DNA of 64,000 nt, from contig NZ_QJUE01000007.1 in NCBI RefSeq assembly GCF_003208055.1, positions 1 through 64,000 on the forward strand, written 5' to 3'. The notes beneath the pieces are model-generated. The model had not been told where the DNA came from. It worked only from the letters and a program-made list of their open reading frames with translations, and made no database searches. Numbering within the stretch: position 1 is the stretch's first letter; each line of letters starts with the position of its first letter. The position numbers and the translations under genes were made by a program. Positions 39,045 through 50,645 of this stretch are shown here, piece after piece. Source of the stretch: Prochlorococcus marinus XMU1408. GTDB taxonomy: Bacteria; Cyanobacteriota; Cyanobacteriia; PCC-6307; Cyanobiaceae.

Positions 39045-40307
39045 TTAACTATTCTGGGGTAATTTTATAAATCCTGCCTGAAATAAATTGGATAATGCAT
39101 GAATCAAAGCAATTTTGACATGAGCCCGATGTGATCCACCTTGAATAAAAAGATCAAATGGAGGTTTCATAGGAGCATCGGCTGAAAATTCACTTGTACT
39201 ACCATCTATGAACGTACCTCCAGCCATAACTAATGTATTTTCATACCCTGGCATTGGAGCAGGTATGGGATCAAGAAAAGATCCTATCGGTGATTTTTGC
39301 TGAAAAGATCTACAGATAATTTGCAAAATTTCCGGATCACCAATTCTTACTACTTGTATCAAATCAGCACGCGAAGAACCGGCAGATGGCAATACCTTAA
39401 AGCCCAAATCGCGAAAAGCAGTTGCAATAATGTCGGCACCTATTAGGGCCTCTGCAACCATTTGAGGAGCCAGAAAAAGTCCTTGTAAAATAGTCCTATT
39501 TAAATTAAAAGTAATCCCTGCTTCAGATCCAATACCTGGAGCAGTCAATCTGCAACATGCTTTATCAACTAAACTAGCTCTTCCAGCTATATACCCACCA
39601 GTTGGAGAAATCGTACCACCCAAATTTTTGATTAAAGAACCTGCAATTAAATCAGCCCCTACTGAAGTAGGTTCTTTATTCTCTACAAATTCTCCATAGC
39701 AATTATCAACAAAGCAAATACACTCAGGTTGGATTTTATGGCATAAATAACAAATCTTTTTAATAACTTCAATACTCAAAGATGGACGCCATGTATAACC
39801 ACAACTTCGTTGTATAAAAATTAATTTTCTAGGAATGATTAAAGCTTTTTCTAAAGCAGAAAAATCTATTGTTCCATCATTCTGTAAAGATATTTCTTCA
39901 TAAGAGATACCAAAATCAATTAATGAACCCTGACCATTACCCCTTAGGCCAATGACTTCTTCAAGTGATTCATAAGGTCTTCCAGTAATAGATAACAATT
40001 CATCTCCGGGCCTTAAAACACCAAACAAAGATGATGCAATAGCATGGGTTCCACTAACCAACTGAAGTCTAGCTACTGCTTTCTCAGCTTCTAAAACATT
40101 TGCAAAAATTTTGTCAATTGTATCTCTACCTAAATCTCCATGACCATATCCTGTCAAAGATGAAAAATGTTGTACTCCTAAATGAGCTTCAGAAAAAGCC
40201 TTTAAAACTTTTTCCAATTTAAAAGTTACACTATCGGTCTTTTCTTGAATAGATAAATATAATTTTTTTTCTATATTATCAACAAAATTTTTAGCTGCAT
40301 TGTTCAT
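39045..40307 (-). CDS. PLP-dependent protein of the methionine gamma-lyase/aluminum-resistance family
   Basis: A 420-residue fold-type I PLP enzyme. LVSGTHAIASSLFGVLRPGDE near 82-102 binds the cofactor, CFVDNCYGEFVE near 193 holds the PLP Asp, and LIKNLGGTISPTGGYIAG near 225 has the Schiff-base Lys at about 228. These proteins are often labelled aluminum resistance or methionine gamma-lyase family because of a plasmid gene, but no substrate is established for the cyanobacterial ones. It is probably a lyase acting on a sulfur or other amino acid; the gcvH-gcvP neighbours suggest a link to one-carbon or amino acid turnover, which is inference only. Confidence 0.8.
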   Translation of the reverse strand: MNNAAKNFVDNIEKKLYLSIQEKTDSVTFKLEKVLKAFSEAHLGVQHFSSLTGYGHGDLGRDTIDKIFANVLEAEKAVARLQLVSGTHAIASSLFGVLRPGDELLSITGRPYESLEEVIGLRGNGQGSLIDFGISYEEISLQNDGTIDFSALEKALIIPRKLIFIQRSCGYTWRPSLSIEVIKKICYLCHKIQPECICFVDNCYGEFVENKEPTSVGADLIAGSLIKNLGGTISPTGGYIAGRASLVDKACCRLTAPGIGSEAGITFNLNRTILQGLFLAPQMVAEALIGADIIATAFRDLGFKVLPSAGSSRADLIQVVRIGDPEILQIICRSFQQKSPIGSFLDPIPAPMPGYENTLVMAGGTFIDGSTSEFSADAPMKPPFDLFIQGGSHRAHVKIALIHALSNLFQAGFIKLPQNS

Positions 40308-40337
40308 AATATTAATTTTTCTATTTAGATTAATATG

Positions 40338-40361
40338 TTTTCTCAGATTAATCTGAGAAAA
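40338..40361. repeat. Perfect 24-bp palindrome at the end of the HTH gene
   Basis: TTTTCTCAGATT is followed directly by AATCTGAGAAAA. It covers the last codons and stop of the gene at 40348-41082 and lies 30 bases upstream of the next start (40307). The arms share the outer TTTTCT/AGAAAA pattern with the palindrome at 5256. It may form an RNA hairpin that separates or couples the two genes; no T-run follows on the minus strand. Confidence 0.6.
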
Positions 40362-41082
40362 TAATTTCTAATTTTTCCTGATCTTGAAGCAATAACCCTC
40401 TTTGACGCAGATTCTCCAAAAAATCATCCGCACCTTGCAAATTATTTGTGTTTAATAATTTATTAGTTGCATGTAAATCTAACAATTCACCATCAAGCTC
40501 TTCCGCTGTGTAGTCTTTTACACCAGCCATAACTGCTTCAAACCTTTCTCTTCGTTGTTTTTTAGTTACTGGATATGCAGCCATTACTTGTTCTCTACAC
40601 ATTCTCCAAGACCTCCCTTTACAAAGATAATCAGCTAAAGCAGCACTCAGAATTGCTGCCTCAGTTTCTTCAATAAACCAGTCAAAGGAGGAAGGTAAAG
40701 AAGCTAAACCAACAAAAATCTCAAAAAAATCTCCTGCAGAAAGTGGATTACCATTATTTGCTTCAACAGCGATAGCTGATTCTTGAAGAGATCTATAAAG
40801 CTCTGGATGAACACTCGATATTTGACATTCTATATTTTCCAACCCTCGCGAGAGGGCTTGATTTACTTTTCCTAAGGCAAAAAAAACTTCAGGGCTTGGA
40901 GATACAAGTTTTCCATTTCTTAAATTTGATATTTGAGAACTATGAACCCTTCCTAGATCCAAACATTCAGCCAAAGCAGGAAGCACTTTGTGAGACCATC
41001 CATTGCGCTCATGCCATACATGCACAAGATGAGCCATCGCTCTTCTACCTGCAGTTAGTTGGTCTCGAAAACTAGAGGTCAC
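40348..41082 (-). CDS. Putative HTH-domain protein, conserved in cyanobacteria
   Basis: Not recognised as a named gene. A 244-residue soluble protein; residues about 30-75 (AECLDLGRVHSSQISNLRNG, SPEVFFALGKVNQAL) read as an XRE-like helix-turn-helix, the rest is mostly helical with no catalytic motif I can name. It heads the minus-strand run of HTH gene, PLP enzyme, gcvH and gcvP, and is divergent from the desaturase gene, so it might regulate either side. It is 40 bases upstream of the PLP enzyme, with a perfect palindrome in that gap. Confidence 0.65.
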   Translation of the reverse strand: MTSSFRDQLTAGRRAMAHLVHVWHERNGWSHKVLPALAECLDLGRVHSSQISNLRNGKLVSPSPEVFFALGKVNQALSRGLENIECQISSVHPELYRSLQESAIAVEANNGNPLSAGDFFEIFVGLASLPSSFDWFIEETEAAILSAALADYLCKGRSWRMCREQVMAAYPVTKKQRRERFEAVMAGVKDYTAEELDGELLDLHATNKLLNTNNLQGADDFLENLRQRGLLLQDQEKLEIIFSD

Positions 41083-41129
41083 AAATCACATTCAAGATTG
41101 ATAAATAGACCTGATTAGGATCCTTATCA

Positions 41130-41140
41130 TATATTATATA
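41130..41140 (+). promoter_or_regulatory. Candidate -10 region upstream of the desaturase
   Basis: TATATTATATA (41130-41140) contains several overlapping -10-like hexamers 22-32 bases before the desaturase ATG, in the short gap to the divergent HTH gene. No clear -35 box is visible. Confidence 0.3.
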
Positions 41141-41161
41141 CGTTAAGTAGACGGATCACCA

Positions 41162-42091
41162 ATGGTTTCAAGTTTAATCGAGGCTTCGGCTCCATTAAAA
41201 AAACCAGTTGCTGCAGATAAAGCAATGGCTGCGTCGAAGAAACTTCAGGGACATGTACCAAGAAGGGTTCAACTCCAAAGAGCTAGAAAAAGATGGGGAA
41301 CAGTTATATTTATGTTCGCAATACATGCTTTAACAATATTTACCTTACAAGCTAAATTTTGGAGTTGGCTTGCATTTTCTGGATTTCTTTTCTTGTACTG
41401 GTTAACTGCATGCTTAGGTGTCACGACTGGATATCATCGCCTTCTTTCTCACCGTTCTTTTCAGGTTCCAAAATGGCTTGAAAGATTTTTTGCAACTTGT
41501 GGAGCTTTAAGTTGCCAACATGGGCCAATTGATTGGGTTGGTCTTCATAGGCATCATCATACTTTTTCTGATACCGAAGCTGATCATCATGACAGCAATA
41601 AAGGATTTTGGTGGAGCCACATGGGGTGGATGTTTGAAGATGTACCCGCTATGAAAGCAGTACCAAGACTGTCTGGAGATTTGATTAAAGATCCTTATTA
41701 TCGTTTTTTAAATAAAAATTTCTTACTTCTACAAATCCCATTAGGCGCAACACTATTTTTAATTGGTCAATACGCTGGTGTTGGAGGATGGGCTATGGTT
41801 CTATGGGGAATTCCTTTACGACTAGTTTTTGTTTATCACATCACTTGGCTCGTAAATTCAGCAACGCACTGTTGGGGTACTACCGCATATGAAAGTGGAG
41901 ACAATTCAAAAAATAACAAATGGGTAGCAGCACTAACATTTGGAGAGGGGTGGCACAATAATCATCATGCTTTCCCTAACTCAGCCAAGCATGGTCTTCA
42001 AAGAAACCAAATAGATATAACTTGGCAACACATACGTTTTTTAAAAGCAATTGGGTTAGCAAAAAAAATTAGACTCCCTATCGCATCGTAA
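41162..42091 (+). CDS. Acyl-lipid or acyl-CoA type delta-9 fatty acid desaturase
   Basis: A 309-residue membrane desaturase. The three His boxes are HRLLSH at 92-97, HRHHH at 129-133 and HNNHH near 266-270, which bind the di-iron centre. Hydrophobic stretches near 47-85 and 180-220 give the four helices. The HRxxxH, HxxHH, HxxHH spacing is that of DesC-type delta-9 enzymes, which introduce the first double bond into membrane lipid acyl chains. Specificity for acyl-lipid rather than CoA is assumed from the cyanobacterial family. It is divergent from the HTH-type gene at 40348. Confidence 0.88.
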   Translation: MVSSLIEASAPLKKPVAADKAMAASKKLQGHVPRRVQLQRARKRWGTVIFMFAIHALTIFTLQAKFWSWLAFSGFLFLYWLTACLGVTTGYHRLLSHRSFQVPKWLERFFATCGALSCQHGPIDWVGLHRHHHTFSDTEADHHDSNKGFWWSHMGWMFEDVPAMKAVPRLSGDLIKDPYYRFLNKNFLLLQIPLGATLFLIGQYAGVGGWAMVLWGIPLRLVFVYHITWLVNSATHCWGTTAYESGDNSKNNKWVAALTFGEGWHNNHHAFPNSAKHGLQRNQIDITWQHIRFLKAIGLAKKIRLPIAS

Positions 42092-42133
42092 TATTATTAA
42101 CAAGATTAAAAAGTATTAATTCATTTTCAATCC

Positions 42134-42592
42134 ATGGCTAAGAGAGTACAAGTTGTTCTTAATGAAGACATCAAAAGTCTTGGTAAAGATGGCGACCTTG
42201 TTGAGGTCGCTCCTGGTTTTGCAAGAAACTTTTTATTACCCAACAAAAAAGCATTACCTGTTACTCCAAATGTTTTAAAACAAGTTGAACATCGAAAAGC
42301 TAAACAAGCCGAGCAAGAGGCAGCTAAAAAACAAGAAGCAATTGATTTCCAAACAGCTCTCACAACTATTGGAAGATTTACTGTCAAAAAACAAGTAGGA
42401 GAAGATGGAGTCTTATTTGGAACAGTTACAAACGGGGACGTAGCAGAAGTTGTAAAAGAAGCTACGAAAAAAGAAATAGATCGGAGAGATATATCTGTCC
42501 CTGAGATACATGGAATTGGCAAATATAAAGTACAGATAAAGCTTCATAGCGAAGTCAATGCTGAAATAAATCTTGAAGTCACAAGTTACTAA
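42134..42592 (+). CDS. rplI: 50S ribosomal protein L9
   Basis: A 152-residue L9 with the N-terminal rRNA-binding domain [23 protein letters not shown] and [15 protein letters not shown] near 28-42, a long connecting helix rich in Lys, Glu and Gln, and the C-terminal domain ending IEVTS-like (INLEVTSY). It is followed by dnaB 57 bases downstream, a neighbour pair seen in many bacteria. Confidence 0.97.
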   Translation: MAKRVQVVLNEDIKSLGKDGDLVEVAPGFARNFLLPNKKALPVTPNVLKQVEHRKAKQAEQEAAKKQEAIDFQTALTTIGRFTVKKQVGEDGVLFGTVTNGDVAEVVKEATKKEIDRRDISVPEIHGIGKYKVQIKLHSEVNAEINLEVTSY

Positions 42593-42649
42593 TAGTTGCA
42601 TCTTTTCCTGAACAAGCCAAAGTAGGTGTCCTTGTCAAAGAAGCAATAA

Positions 42650-44068
42650 ATGATTGGAACCCCCTCTTCAAATAACGGGGAATTTTCAAAACAAACAAGA
42701 GATTTTGGAGCATTTAATAATTCCAAGATTGATAAACCTCGTTTTGAAGCTCAACCTGACCAAATACCACCTCAAAATTTGGAAGCAGAAGAATCTGTTC
42801 TTGGTGGTATTTTATTAGACCCTGATGCAATCGGACGAATAGCTGATTTACTACAGCCAGAGGCTTTTTACATCTCTTCCCATAGAGAAATATATAGAAC
42901 TGCTTTAATGCTTCATAGCCAAGGCAAGCCAACAGATTTAACAGCGATGAGCGCTTGGCTTGCAGATACAAATTCTTTAGAAAAAGTTGGAGGTAATAAT
43001 AGATTAGTTGAATTAGTTGAGAGGGTTTCATCAACAGCTTCTATTGAGCAAGTTGCAAAATTAATTAGCGATAAATTTCTGCGCAGACAATTAATCAAAT
43101 CAGGAAATGATGTAATTAAATTAGGTTTTGATCAAACTCTCCCAATGGAAGAAGCTATTGATCAAGCGGAACAAAAGATCTTTGCCATTAGCCAAGAACA
43201 ACCATCAAAAGGTTTAACACCAACTGCAGAAATTCTTACTAGCACTTTTAATGAAATAGAAAGTAGATCACTTGGCACGTCAGTAGCAGGTATACCAGTA
43301 AATTTTTATGATCTGGATGCCATGACACAAGGACTCCAAAGAAGCGATTTAATTATTGTCGCAGGAAGACCTGCAATGGGAAAAACTTCTATCGTTTTAA
43401 ATCTTGCAAAAAATGTAGCTCAACTTCATGAACTTCCTGTTTGTGTTTTTAGCCTTGAAATGAGCAAAGAGCAACTTACTTACAGATTGCTTTCAAGCGA
43501 AGTAGGAATTGAAAGTAGCAGATTAAGAACTGGTAGATTGCAACAAGATGAATGGCCATTACTTGGTCAAGGTATTAATACACTCGGTCAGTTACCAATA
43601 TTCATTGACGACAAACCAAATTCAAGTGTTCTTGAAATGAGGTCTTTATGCCGACGCCTAATTGCGGAGCAAGGTAAAGAACTTGGTTTGATAGTGATTG
43701 ATTACCTGCAACTAATGGAAGGCACTTCACCTGATAATCGAGTCCAGGAAATTTCAAGAATTACTCGAGGTCTTAAAGGGATGGCAAGAGAACTAAAAGT
43801 ACCTGTTATTGCTTTATCTCAATTAAGTAGAGGAGTTGAATCAAGAACCAATAAAAGGCCAATGCTTAGCGATCTTCGAGAATCAGGCTCAATTGAGCAA
43901 GACGCGGACCTAGTGTTAATGATTTATCGAGATGAGTATTACAATCCAGAAACTACCGACAGGGGCATTACAGAAGTAATAGTGACAAAACACCGAAATG
44001 GTCCTGTTGGAACAGTTAAATTACTTTTTGAACCACAATTCACTAGATTTAGAAATCTTGCTGCTTAA
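42650..44068 (+). CDS. dnaB: Replicative DNA helicase DnaB
   Basis: A 472-residue hexameric helicase. The N-terminal domain has PPQNLEAEESVLGGILLDPD near 40, used for primase and loader contacts. The RecA-like domain has Walker A GRPAMGKTS near 240, CVFSLEMSKEQL near 266, VIDYLQLM near 352 and DLRESGSIEQDADLV near 418. No intein is inserted, in contrast to DnaB of several other cyanobacteria. It unwinds the fork on the lagging-strand template. mnmG follows 16 bases after its stop. Confidence 0.97.
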   Translation: MIGTPSSNNGEFSKQTRDFGAFNNSKIDKPRFEAQPDQIPPQNLEAEESVLGGILLDPDAIGRIADLLQPEAFYISSHREIYRTALMLHSQGKPTDLTAMSAWLADTNSLEKVGGNNRLVELVERVSSTASIEQVAKLISDKFLRRQLIKSGNDVIKLGFDQTLPMEEAIDQAEQKIFAISQEQPSKGLTPTAEILTSTFNEIESRSLGTSVAGIPVNFYDLDAMTQGLQRSDLIIVAGRPAMGKTSIVLNLAKNVAQLHELPVCVFSLEMSKEQLTYRLLSSEVGIESSRLRTGRLQQDEWPLLGQGINTLGQLPIFIDDKPNSSVLEMRSLCRRLIAEQGKELGLIVIDYLQLMEGTSPDNRVQEISRITRGLKGMARELKVPVIALSQLSRGVESRTNKRPMLSDLRESGSIEQDADLVLMIYRDEYYNPETTDRGITEVIVTKHRNGPVGTVKLLFEPQFTRFRNLAA

Positions 44069-44084
44069 TCTTTCAAATATTTAA

Positions 44085-46058
44085 TTGATGATTTTTAAAC
44101 AATCCTCAAATGAAAGTTTTGATGTAATCGTTGTAGGAGGAGGCCATGCAGGCTGTGAAGCTGCGCTGACTTCTGCAAGATTAGGTTTAAATACAGCTTT
44201 ATTTACACTTAATTTAGATCGTATCGCTTGGCAACCATGCAACCCCGCGGTTGGAGGACCAGCGAAAAGTCAACTAGTGCACGAAGTTGATGCACTAGGA
44301 GGAATAATAGGAAAATTAGCAGATTTAACTGCTCTTCAAAAAAGAGTTCTTAATGCAAGTAGAGGGCCTGCAGTGAGAGCATTAAGAGCACAAACAGATA
44401 AGCGCGTATATGCAAATGAAATGCTCAAAGTCCTACAAAATACCCCAAATCTCAAAATTAGAGAGGCCATGGTTACAGGCCTAGAAATTGAACATTTTTC
44501 AGAAAAACCTGCAAAAAACCGATCAGAAATTACAGAGCAAATAGGGTATGTAAAAGGAATTAAAACCTATTTTGGAAGCATTTTTCATGCGAAAGCAGTT
44601 GTCCTTACAACTGGAACTTTTTTAGGAGGAAGAATTTGGATTGGTAATCAATCTATGAGTGCAGGTCGTGCAGGTGAGCAAGCCTCTGAAGGATTAACTG
44701 AAGAATTACAAAAATTAGGCTTTACTACTGGTCGTTTAAAAACAGGAACCCCCGCAAGAGTCGATAGACGAAGTATTGATTTTACTTCTCTTGAAGAGCA
44801 ATTGAGCGATGCTGCAGACAAATTCTTTTCTTTTGATCCACTTTCATGGAAGAGTGGAGAACAAATAAGTTGTCACATAACTCGAACAACAAAAGAAACT
44901 CACCAACTTATTAAAAATAATCTTCATTTAACCCCTATTTATGGAGGGTTTATTGATAGTAAAGGTCCCAGATATTGCCCATCCATAGAAGATAAAATTG
45001 TACGTTTTGCTGACAAAGATTCCCACCAAATTTTCTTGGAACCAGAAGGGATAGATACCCCAGAAATTTATGTTCAAGGTTTCTCCACCGGACTTCCTGA
45101 AAACTTGCAATTAGAACTTTTAAGAACTCTTCCAGGCCTCGAAAAATGCGTTATGCTCAGACCTGCATATGCAGTCGAATATGACTACATTCCAGCTACA
45201 CAACTGGAAGCAACATTAGAAACAAAAAAAATAAGTGGTCTTTTTAGTGCAGGACAACTAAACGGAACCACCGGATATGAAGAAGCCGCTGCCCAAGGTT
45301 TAGTAGCAGGCTTAAATGCTGCAAGATTAATAAATAATAAAGAGAGAATTATTTTTGAAAGGGAAAATAGTTATATAGGAACTATGATTGACGACTTAGT
45401 TACCAAAGACTTAAAAGAACCTTATAGAGTATTAACTAGTAGGAGTGAATATCGTTTAGTTCTTAGGGGTGATAATGCTGATAGAAGATTGACTCGATTA
45501 GGTTATAAATTAGGTTTAATTGATGAAAGAAGATGGAAAATTTATAATACTAAGCAACAACTAATTGATCAAGAAAAATTAAGACTAGAGAATGAAAGAA
45601 TTAAAGAAAGTGATAAGTGTGCAAAAAAAATATATTCATCTACAGGAACACCAATCAAAGGTTCTATAACCTTGGCAAACTTTCTTAGAAGAACAAATGT
45701 TCATTTTAAAGACTTAATTGATTATGACTTAATCACTGAAAATATTCCTTTGGATGTGCAAGAAGGAGTTGAAATAGATATCAAATATAGTGGTTACTTA
45801 GAAAGACAAAAAGCTCAAATAAATCAATTAAAGCAACAAAGTAAAAAGTTGCTGCCAAAAAATTTAAACTATAATGATATAAAAACACTATCTAAAGAAG
45901 CTAGAGAAAAATTAAATATTTCTCAACCCAAAAGCCTTGGTCATGCTGCCCAAATACCAGGTGTGAGCAAAGCTGATCTCACGGCACTTCTTGTATGGTT
46001 AAAAATAGAGCAAATGAAGCAAACTGAATACACGGATTCAATTCAAATAAAAAGCTGA
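44085..46058 (+). CDS. mnmG: tRNA uridine-5-carboxymethylaminomethyl synthesis enzyme MnmG
   Basis: A 657-residue FAD protein. [19 protein letters not shown] near 15-33 binds [23 protein letters not shown] near 49-68 and [14 protein letters not shown] are MnmG-specific, and [19 protein letters not shown] near 391 closes the FAD site. With MnmE it adds the cmnm group at the wobble uridine of several tRNAs. ATGATG at the start leaves a one-codon choice. It is 5 bases upstream of the chorismate lyase gene. Confidence 0.97.
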   Translation: MMIFKQSSNESFDVIVVGGGHAGCEAALTSARLGLNTALFTLNLDRIAWQPCNPAVGGPAKSQLVHEVDALGGIIGKLADLTALQKRVLNASRGPAVRALRAQTDKRVYANEMLKVLQNTPNLKIREAMVTGLEIEHFSEKPAKNRSEITEQIGYVKGIKTYFGSIFHAKAVVLTTGTFLGGRIWIGNQSMSAGRAGEQASEGLTEELQKLGFTTGRLKTGTPARVDRRSIDFTSLEEQLSDAADKFFSFDPLSWKSGEQISCHITRTTKETHQLIKNNLHLTPIYGGFIDSKGPRYCPSIEDKIVRFADKDSHQIFLEPEGIDTPEIYVQGFSTGLPENLQLELLRTLPGLEKCVMLRPAYAVEYDYIPATQLEATLETKKISGLFSAGQLNGTTGYEEAAAQGLVAGLNAARLINNKERIIFERENSYIGTMIDDLVTKDLKEPYRVLTSRSEYRLVLRGDNADRRLTRLGYKLGLIDERRWKIYNTKQQLIDQEKLRLENERIKESDKCAKKIYSSTGTPIKGSITLANFLRRTNVHFKDLIDYDLITENIPLDVQEGVEIDIKYSGYLERQKAQINQLKQQSKKLLPKNLNYNDIKTLSKEAREKLNISQPKSLGHAAQIPGVSKADLTALLVWLKIEQMKQTEYTDSIQIKS

Positions 46059-46063
46059 TACTC

Positions 46064-46651
46064 GTGAATTCAAATCAATCTCAATTAGCATCTCCTGAAG
46101 TGATTTGGAAAGCATCAAAAGAAAATGTTATTTCAGGCAAAGGTAATAACAAACTCTCTGGACCATGGCAATTAATGCTCTTGGGCGATGGAAGTCCAAC
46201 AAGACATCTTAAGTTATTAACAGGTCACGAAGTAGCTATAAAAGTTATATCTATGGCTATGGACAGTAATACTAAAAATGGAGTCCCAGAAGAAGTCAAT
46301 GAACTAGAGCCACCTTTGTTAAGAAGACAAGTTTGGCTTACATGTGGAGGCATAACCTTGGCATGGGCTGAAAGTTGGTGGAATTATCAAGAAGCTGAAA
46401 AACATCTACAAAACAAGAGTCAGCCAATCTGGAAAAGTCTTACTCAAGGACGATCAGAGCTGTTTAGAGAGGTAGACGGATTGGCATTAGTAAATGCGAA
46501 TTGGCTTCAATTGGAATTTCAAGAAGAAGGACCTTTCTGGAGCAGGCATTATCGATTTTTTCGTCAACAAAAAGAACTTACTGTTATACGAGAAGTTTTC
46601 AGCCCACAGCTAGAAAAATGGTTAGGGCCAATACCAAGAAAGGCTTTTTGA
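46064..46651 (+). CDS. Chorismate pyruvate-lyase-like protein (DUF98)
   Basis: A 195-residue protein with a GTG start. GPWQLMLLGDGSPTRHLKLL near 34-53 and the VWLTCGGITLAWAESWW segment near 91 match the cyanobacterial chorismate lyase type, which releases pyruvate from chorismate to give 4-hydroxybenzoate, the ring precursor of plastoquinone. EPPLLRRQVWL includes the Arg expected to hold chorismate. The gene follows mnmG by 5 bases, so it is probably translated from the same transcript. A reverse-strand terminator starts right after its stop. Confidence 0.8.
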   Translation: MNSNQSQLASPEVIWKASKENVISGKGNNKLSGPWQLMLLGDGSPTRHLKLLTGHEVAIKVISMAMDSNTKNGVPEEVNELEPPLLRRQVWLTCGGITLAWAESWWNYQEAEKHLQNKSQPIWKSLTQGRSELFREVDGLALVNANWLQLEFQEEGPFWSRHYRFFRQQKELTVIREVFSPQLEKWLGPIPRKAF

Positions 46652-46675
46652 AAAACTAGTATTTTCTTCTACTAG
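46651..46675 (-). terminator. Rho-independent terminator for the gene at 46656-47186
   Basis: On the minus strand CTAGTA, an eight-base loop and TACTAG form a 6-bp stem followed by TTTTT. The stem includes the last codon and the TAG stop of the minus-strand gene. Confidence 0.6.
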
Positions 46676-47186
46676 ACCTTGGAATATTCCTCCTTCTTGA
46701 TGATCGTTCACTTTGAAATGACTGATTTGCATCCTGTTCATCTTGGTTCAGCACATTATCTTTTCTTTGCCACTTATTTAACCTAAAAGATTGATCATCA
46801 GGCCATTCATCAATTTCATATTGATTATTTCTTTTTTGATCAATATGAGGAGGCAAGGCTTTAGGCGCTCTTAGTGAAATAGCACCTAAAGGTCTTTTTG
46901 TATTAATTATACTTTCATTAGAAAGATCATCCTCTAAGTCTTCATTGTTCAACCATTCGTCATCATCCTCAAAAAACCAATCTATTTTTTCTTCCATCCA
47001 ACGTCCAACTTTTTTGAAATTTGGAGCAGTCGTTTTATCTTGCCACCTTCCCCTATTTTGACCAGGACGATTACCTGCAACTCCATCAACAACTTGTTTC
47101 CCAGTTTCTATCCATTTATCCATTCTGCGATCAAGTTGATCTCGAGATCGCTGACGAATTTGATTACGATTTTTATAAGAGCTCAT
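46656..47186 (-). CDS. Conserved highly charged protein of unknown function
   Basis: Not recognised. 176 residues, rich in Arg, Asp, Glu, Gln and Asn, with no membrane helix. The N-terminal part is basic (NRNQIRQRSRDQLDRRMDKW), the middle holds GRWMEEKIDWFFEDDDEW, then RPLGAISLRAPKALPP near 95-110, and the C-terminus is Arg/Ser-rich (SSRRRNIPRSSRRKY). The last feature suggests nucleic-acid contact. It ends at a good terminator and faces sprT-like and lyase genes; a role cannot be assigned. Confidence 0.7.
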   Translation of the reverse strand: MSSYKNRNQIRQRSRDQLDRRMDKWIETGKQVVDGVAGNRPGQNRGRWQDKTTAPNFKKVGRWMEEKIDWFFEDDDEWLNNEDLEDDLSNESIINTKRPLGAISLRAPKALPPHIDQKRNNQYEIDEWPDDQSFRLNKWQRKDNVLNQDEQDANQSFQSERSSRRRNIPRSSRRKY

Positions 47187-47281
47187 CTTTTAAATTTAAC
47201 GCTTTCAAACCAAATAATGAAAAACATTAATAAGGAAAATTCCAAAACTTTAAAAAAACTCTAATGAAGAAAAAAAATTAT

Positions 47282-47830
47282 TTATTTAACAACAGAAAAA
47301 GGTTGATATACCAGTAAGCATTTTGCATTCCATCGACCCCCAAACAAATTATTACAACAACTTCGACAAGCTGCTCCTTTCATCATGCGACGGTAACAAA
47401 AACTTTTTTTACATGAAGGACAAGTTGCTAGCCATTTAGGAGTTTTTTTGGATACTGGAAAAGAATGTCGAACTGTGACCTGGAAATCGGTTTGTGAGGA
47501 ATTGATCTCAGACATGCGCCTATGGAAATTAGGCCCATGTACCTCTTCAACTTTTAACACAAGATCTATCCAAGCATGAATCATTTCGTGGCACAGAGTA
47601 CTCATCAATGCCTTCTCGGGAAGATTCTCTAAGACTGGTTTAGATAAAATTATTTCACTATCTTTTACTCCAAAAAAATTAGTTTTACGTCGATAAATCC
47701 CTGCTGTTGTTCGCATCCGACCATCACTCCACCGAATAGAAACTCTAGGGACTCCTTCCTCAAAGAAAGAGTTCTGAAAATATTCTCTGTTTAATTTAAG
47801 AAATAATGGCAACAGAGGTATTAAAGACAT
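47282..47830 (-). CDS. SprT-like zinc metalloprotein
   Basis: About 182 residues from the ATG at 47830; a TTG further upstream (47896) would add 22. The zinc metallopeptidase motif HEMIHAW lies near residue 80, with the third ligand probably the His of GPNFHRRM. A C-terminal zinc ribbon is indicated by CPSCKKSFCYRR and CRSC. This is the SprT/Spartan-like layout. SprT-type proteins are thought to cut DNA-bound or other proteins; no substrate is known in cyanobacteria. It is divergent from the membrane protein gene at 47948. Confidence 0.82.
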   Translation of the reverse strand: MSLIPLLPLFLKLNREYFQNSFFEEGVPRVSIRWSDGRMRTTAGIYRRKTNFFGVKDSEIILSKPVLENLPEKALMSTLCHEMIHAWIDLVLKVEEVHGPNFHRRMSEINSSQTDFQVTVRHSFPVSKKTPKWLATCPSCKKSFCYRRMMKGAACRSCCNNLFGGRWNAKCLLVYQPFSVVK

Positions 47831-47947
47831 TGATGCAAAGAACTCATTAGCTTTATTATTCCGATAACATTCTGTCTGACTATCGAAAACAAACAAGCTA
47901 ATCTCATAGCTATAAGTCAGAATCTCTACTCAAAAGGAATTACAAAC

Positions 47948-48370
47948 ATGGATAGTGCTCTAATCAAAGCAATCGGATTAAAAGCTCTTTTGGTAGGGGT
48001 TGGTGCACTGCTCCTGTTTTGGACCTTTAATGCAATTAAACTTGTAATCAGTGCAAGAGGCATAAATCCTCTAGTAAAAAGATTTTTTGATCAAATTGCT
48101 GCCGGTCGCATTGATGGTGCATATAGACTTACCACTAAAGCTTATAAACAACATGTGAATAGACAAGATTTCATCAAATTTTTGGGTAGCTTACAGTTGA
48201 ATAGATATAGAAATTTAAAGTCAGGACGTCCAAGAATAGAAGATAATCAAATAATGCTAACTCTGAACTTGAAATCAGAAGACAAGAAAAACGAAATGCC
48301 ACTTGACTTTACTTTTATTAAAATTGAAGAAAATTGGCAAATCGATCGCATTGCTAAAGCCAATACTTAA
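47948..48370 (+). CDS. Membrane-anchored NTF2-like protein of unknown function
   Basis: 140 residues. One N-terminal membrane helix (about 8-32, AIGLKALLVGVGALLLFW) precedes a soluble domain with FFDQIAAGRIDGAYRLTTKAYKQ, which has the flow of an NTF2/DUF4864-like fold ending in DFTFIKIEENWQIDRI. It is likely exposed on one side of the membrane. GGA six bases upstream of ATG supports the start. ligA follows 16 bases after it. Confidence 0.7.
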   Translation: MDSALIKAIGLKALLVGVGALLLFWTFNAIKLVISARGINPLVKRFFDQIAAGRIDGAYRLTTKAYKQHVNRQDFIKFLGSLQLNRYRNLKSGRPRIEDNQIMLTLNLKSEDKKNEMPLDFTFIKIEENWQIDRIAKANT

Positions 48371-48386
48371 TGAAAAAATGTTATAA

Positions 48387-50465
<2,079 letters not shown>

Positions 50466-50478
50466 ATAGAATTTAAAA

Positions 50479-50637
50479 ATGGATAAGAATCCAATATTTT
50501 CTTTAATCAAAACAGAGTGTGGACGCGCAAAATATGAAATGCTTGCTTCTAAAAAAGGTATATTTAATCGCATAAGACTTTATTGGTTTGTCGTATTTGC
50601 AGCGATTGAAGATTGGAATTTAAAAGCTGATGAATAA
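50479..50637 (+). CDS. Small hypothetical protein (52 aa)
   Basis: A short frame from ATG to TAA right after ligA: MDKNPIFSLIKTECGR at the start, then a hydrophobic stretch FNRIRLYWFVVFAAIEDW and an acidic end. It could be a peripheral or single-helix protein. Its position in a gap otherwise too big for this compact genome, and the balanced codon use, favour a real gene, but homology was not checked. Confidence 0.5.
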   Translation: MDKNPIFSLIKTECGRAKYEMLASKKGIFNRIRLYWFVVFAAIEDWNLKADE

Positions 50638-50645
50638 TCTAGTGA

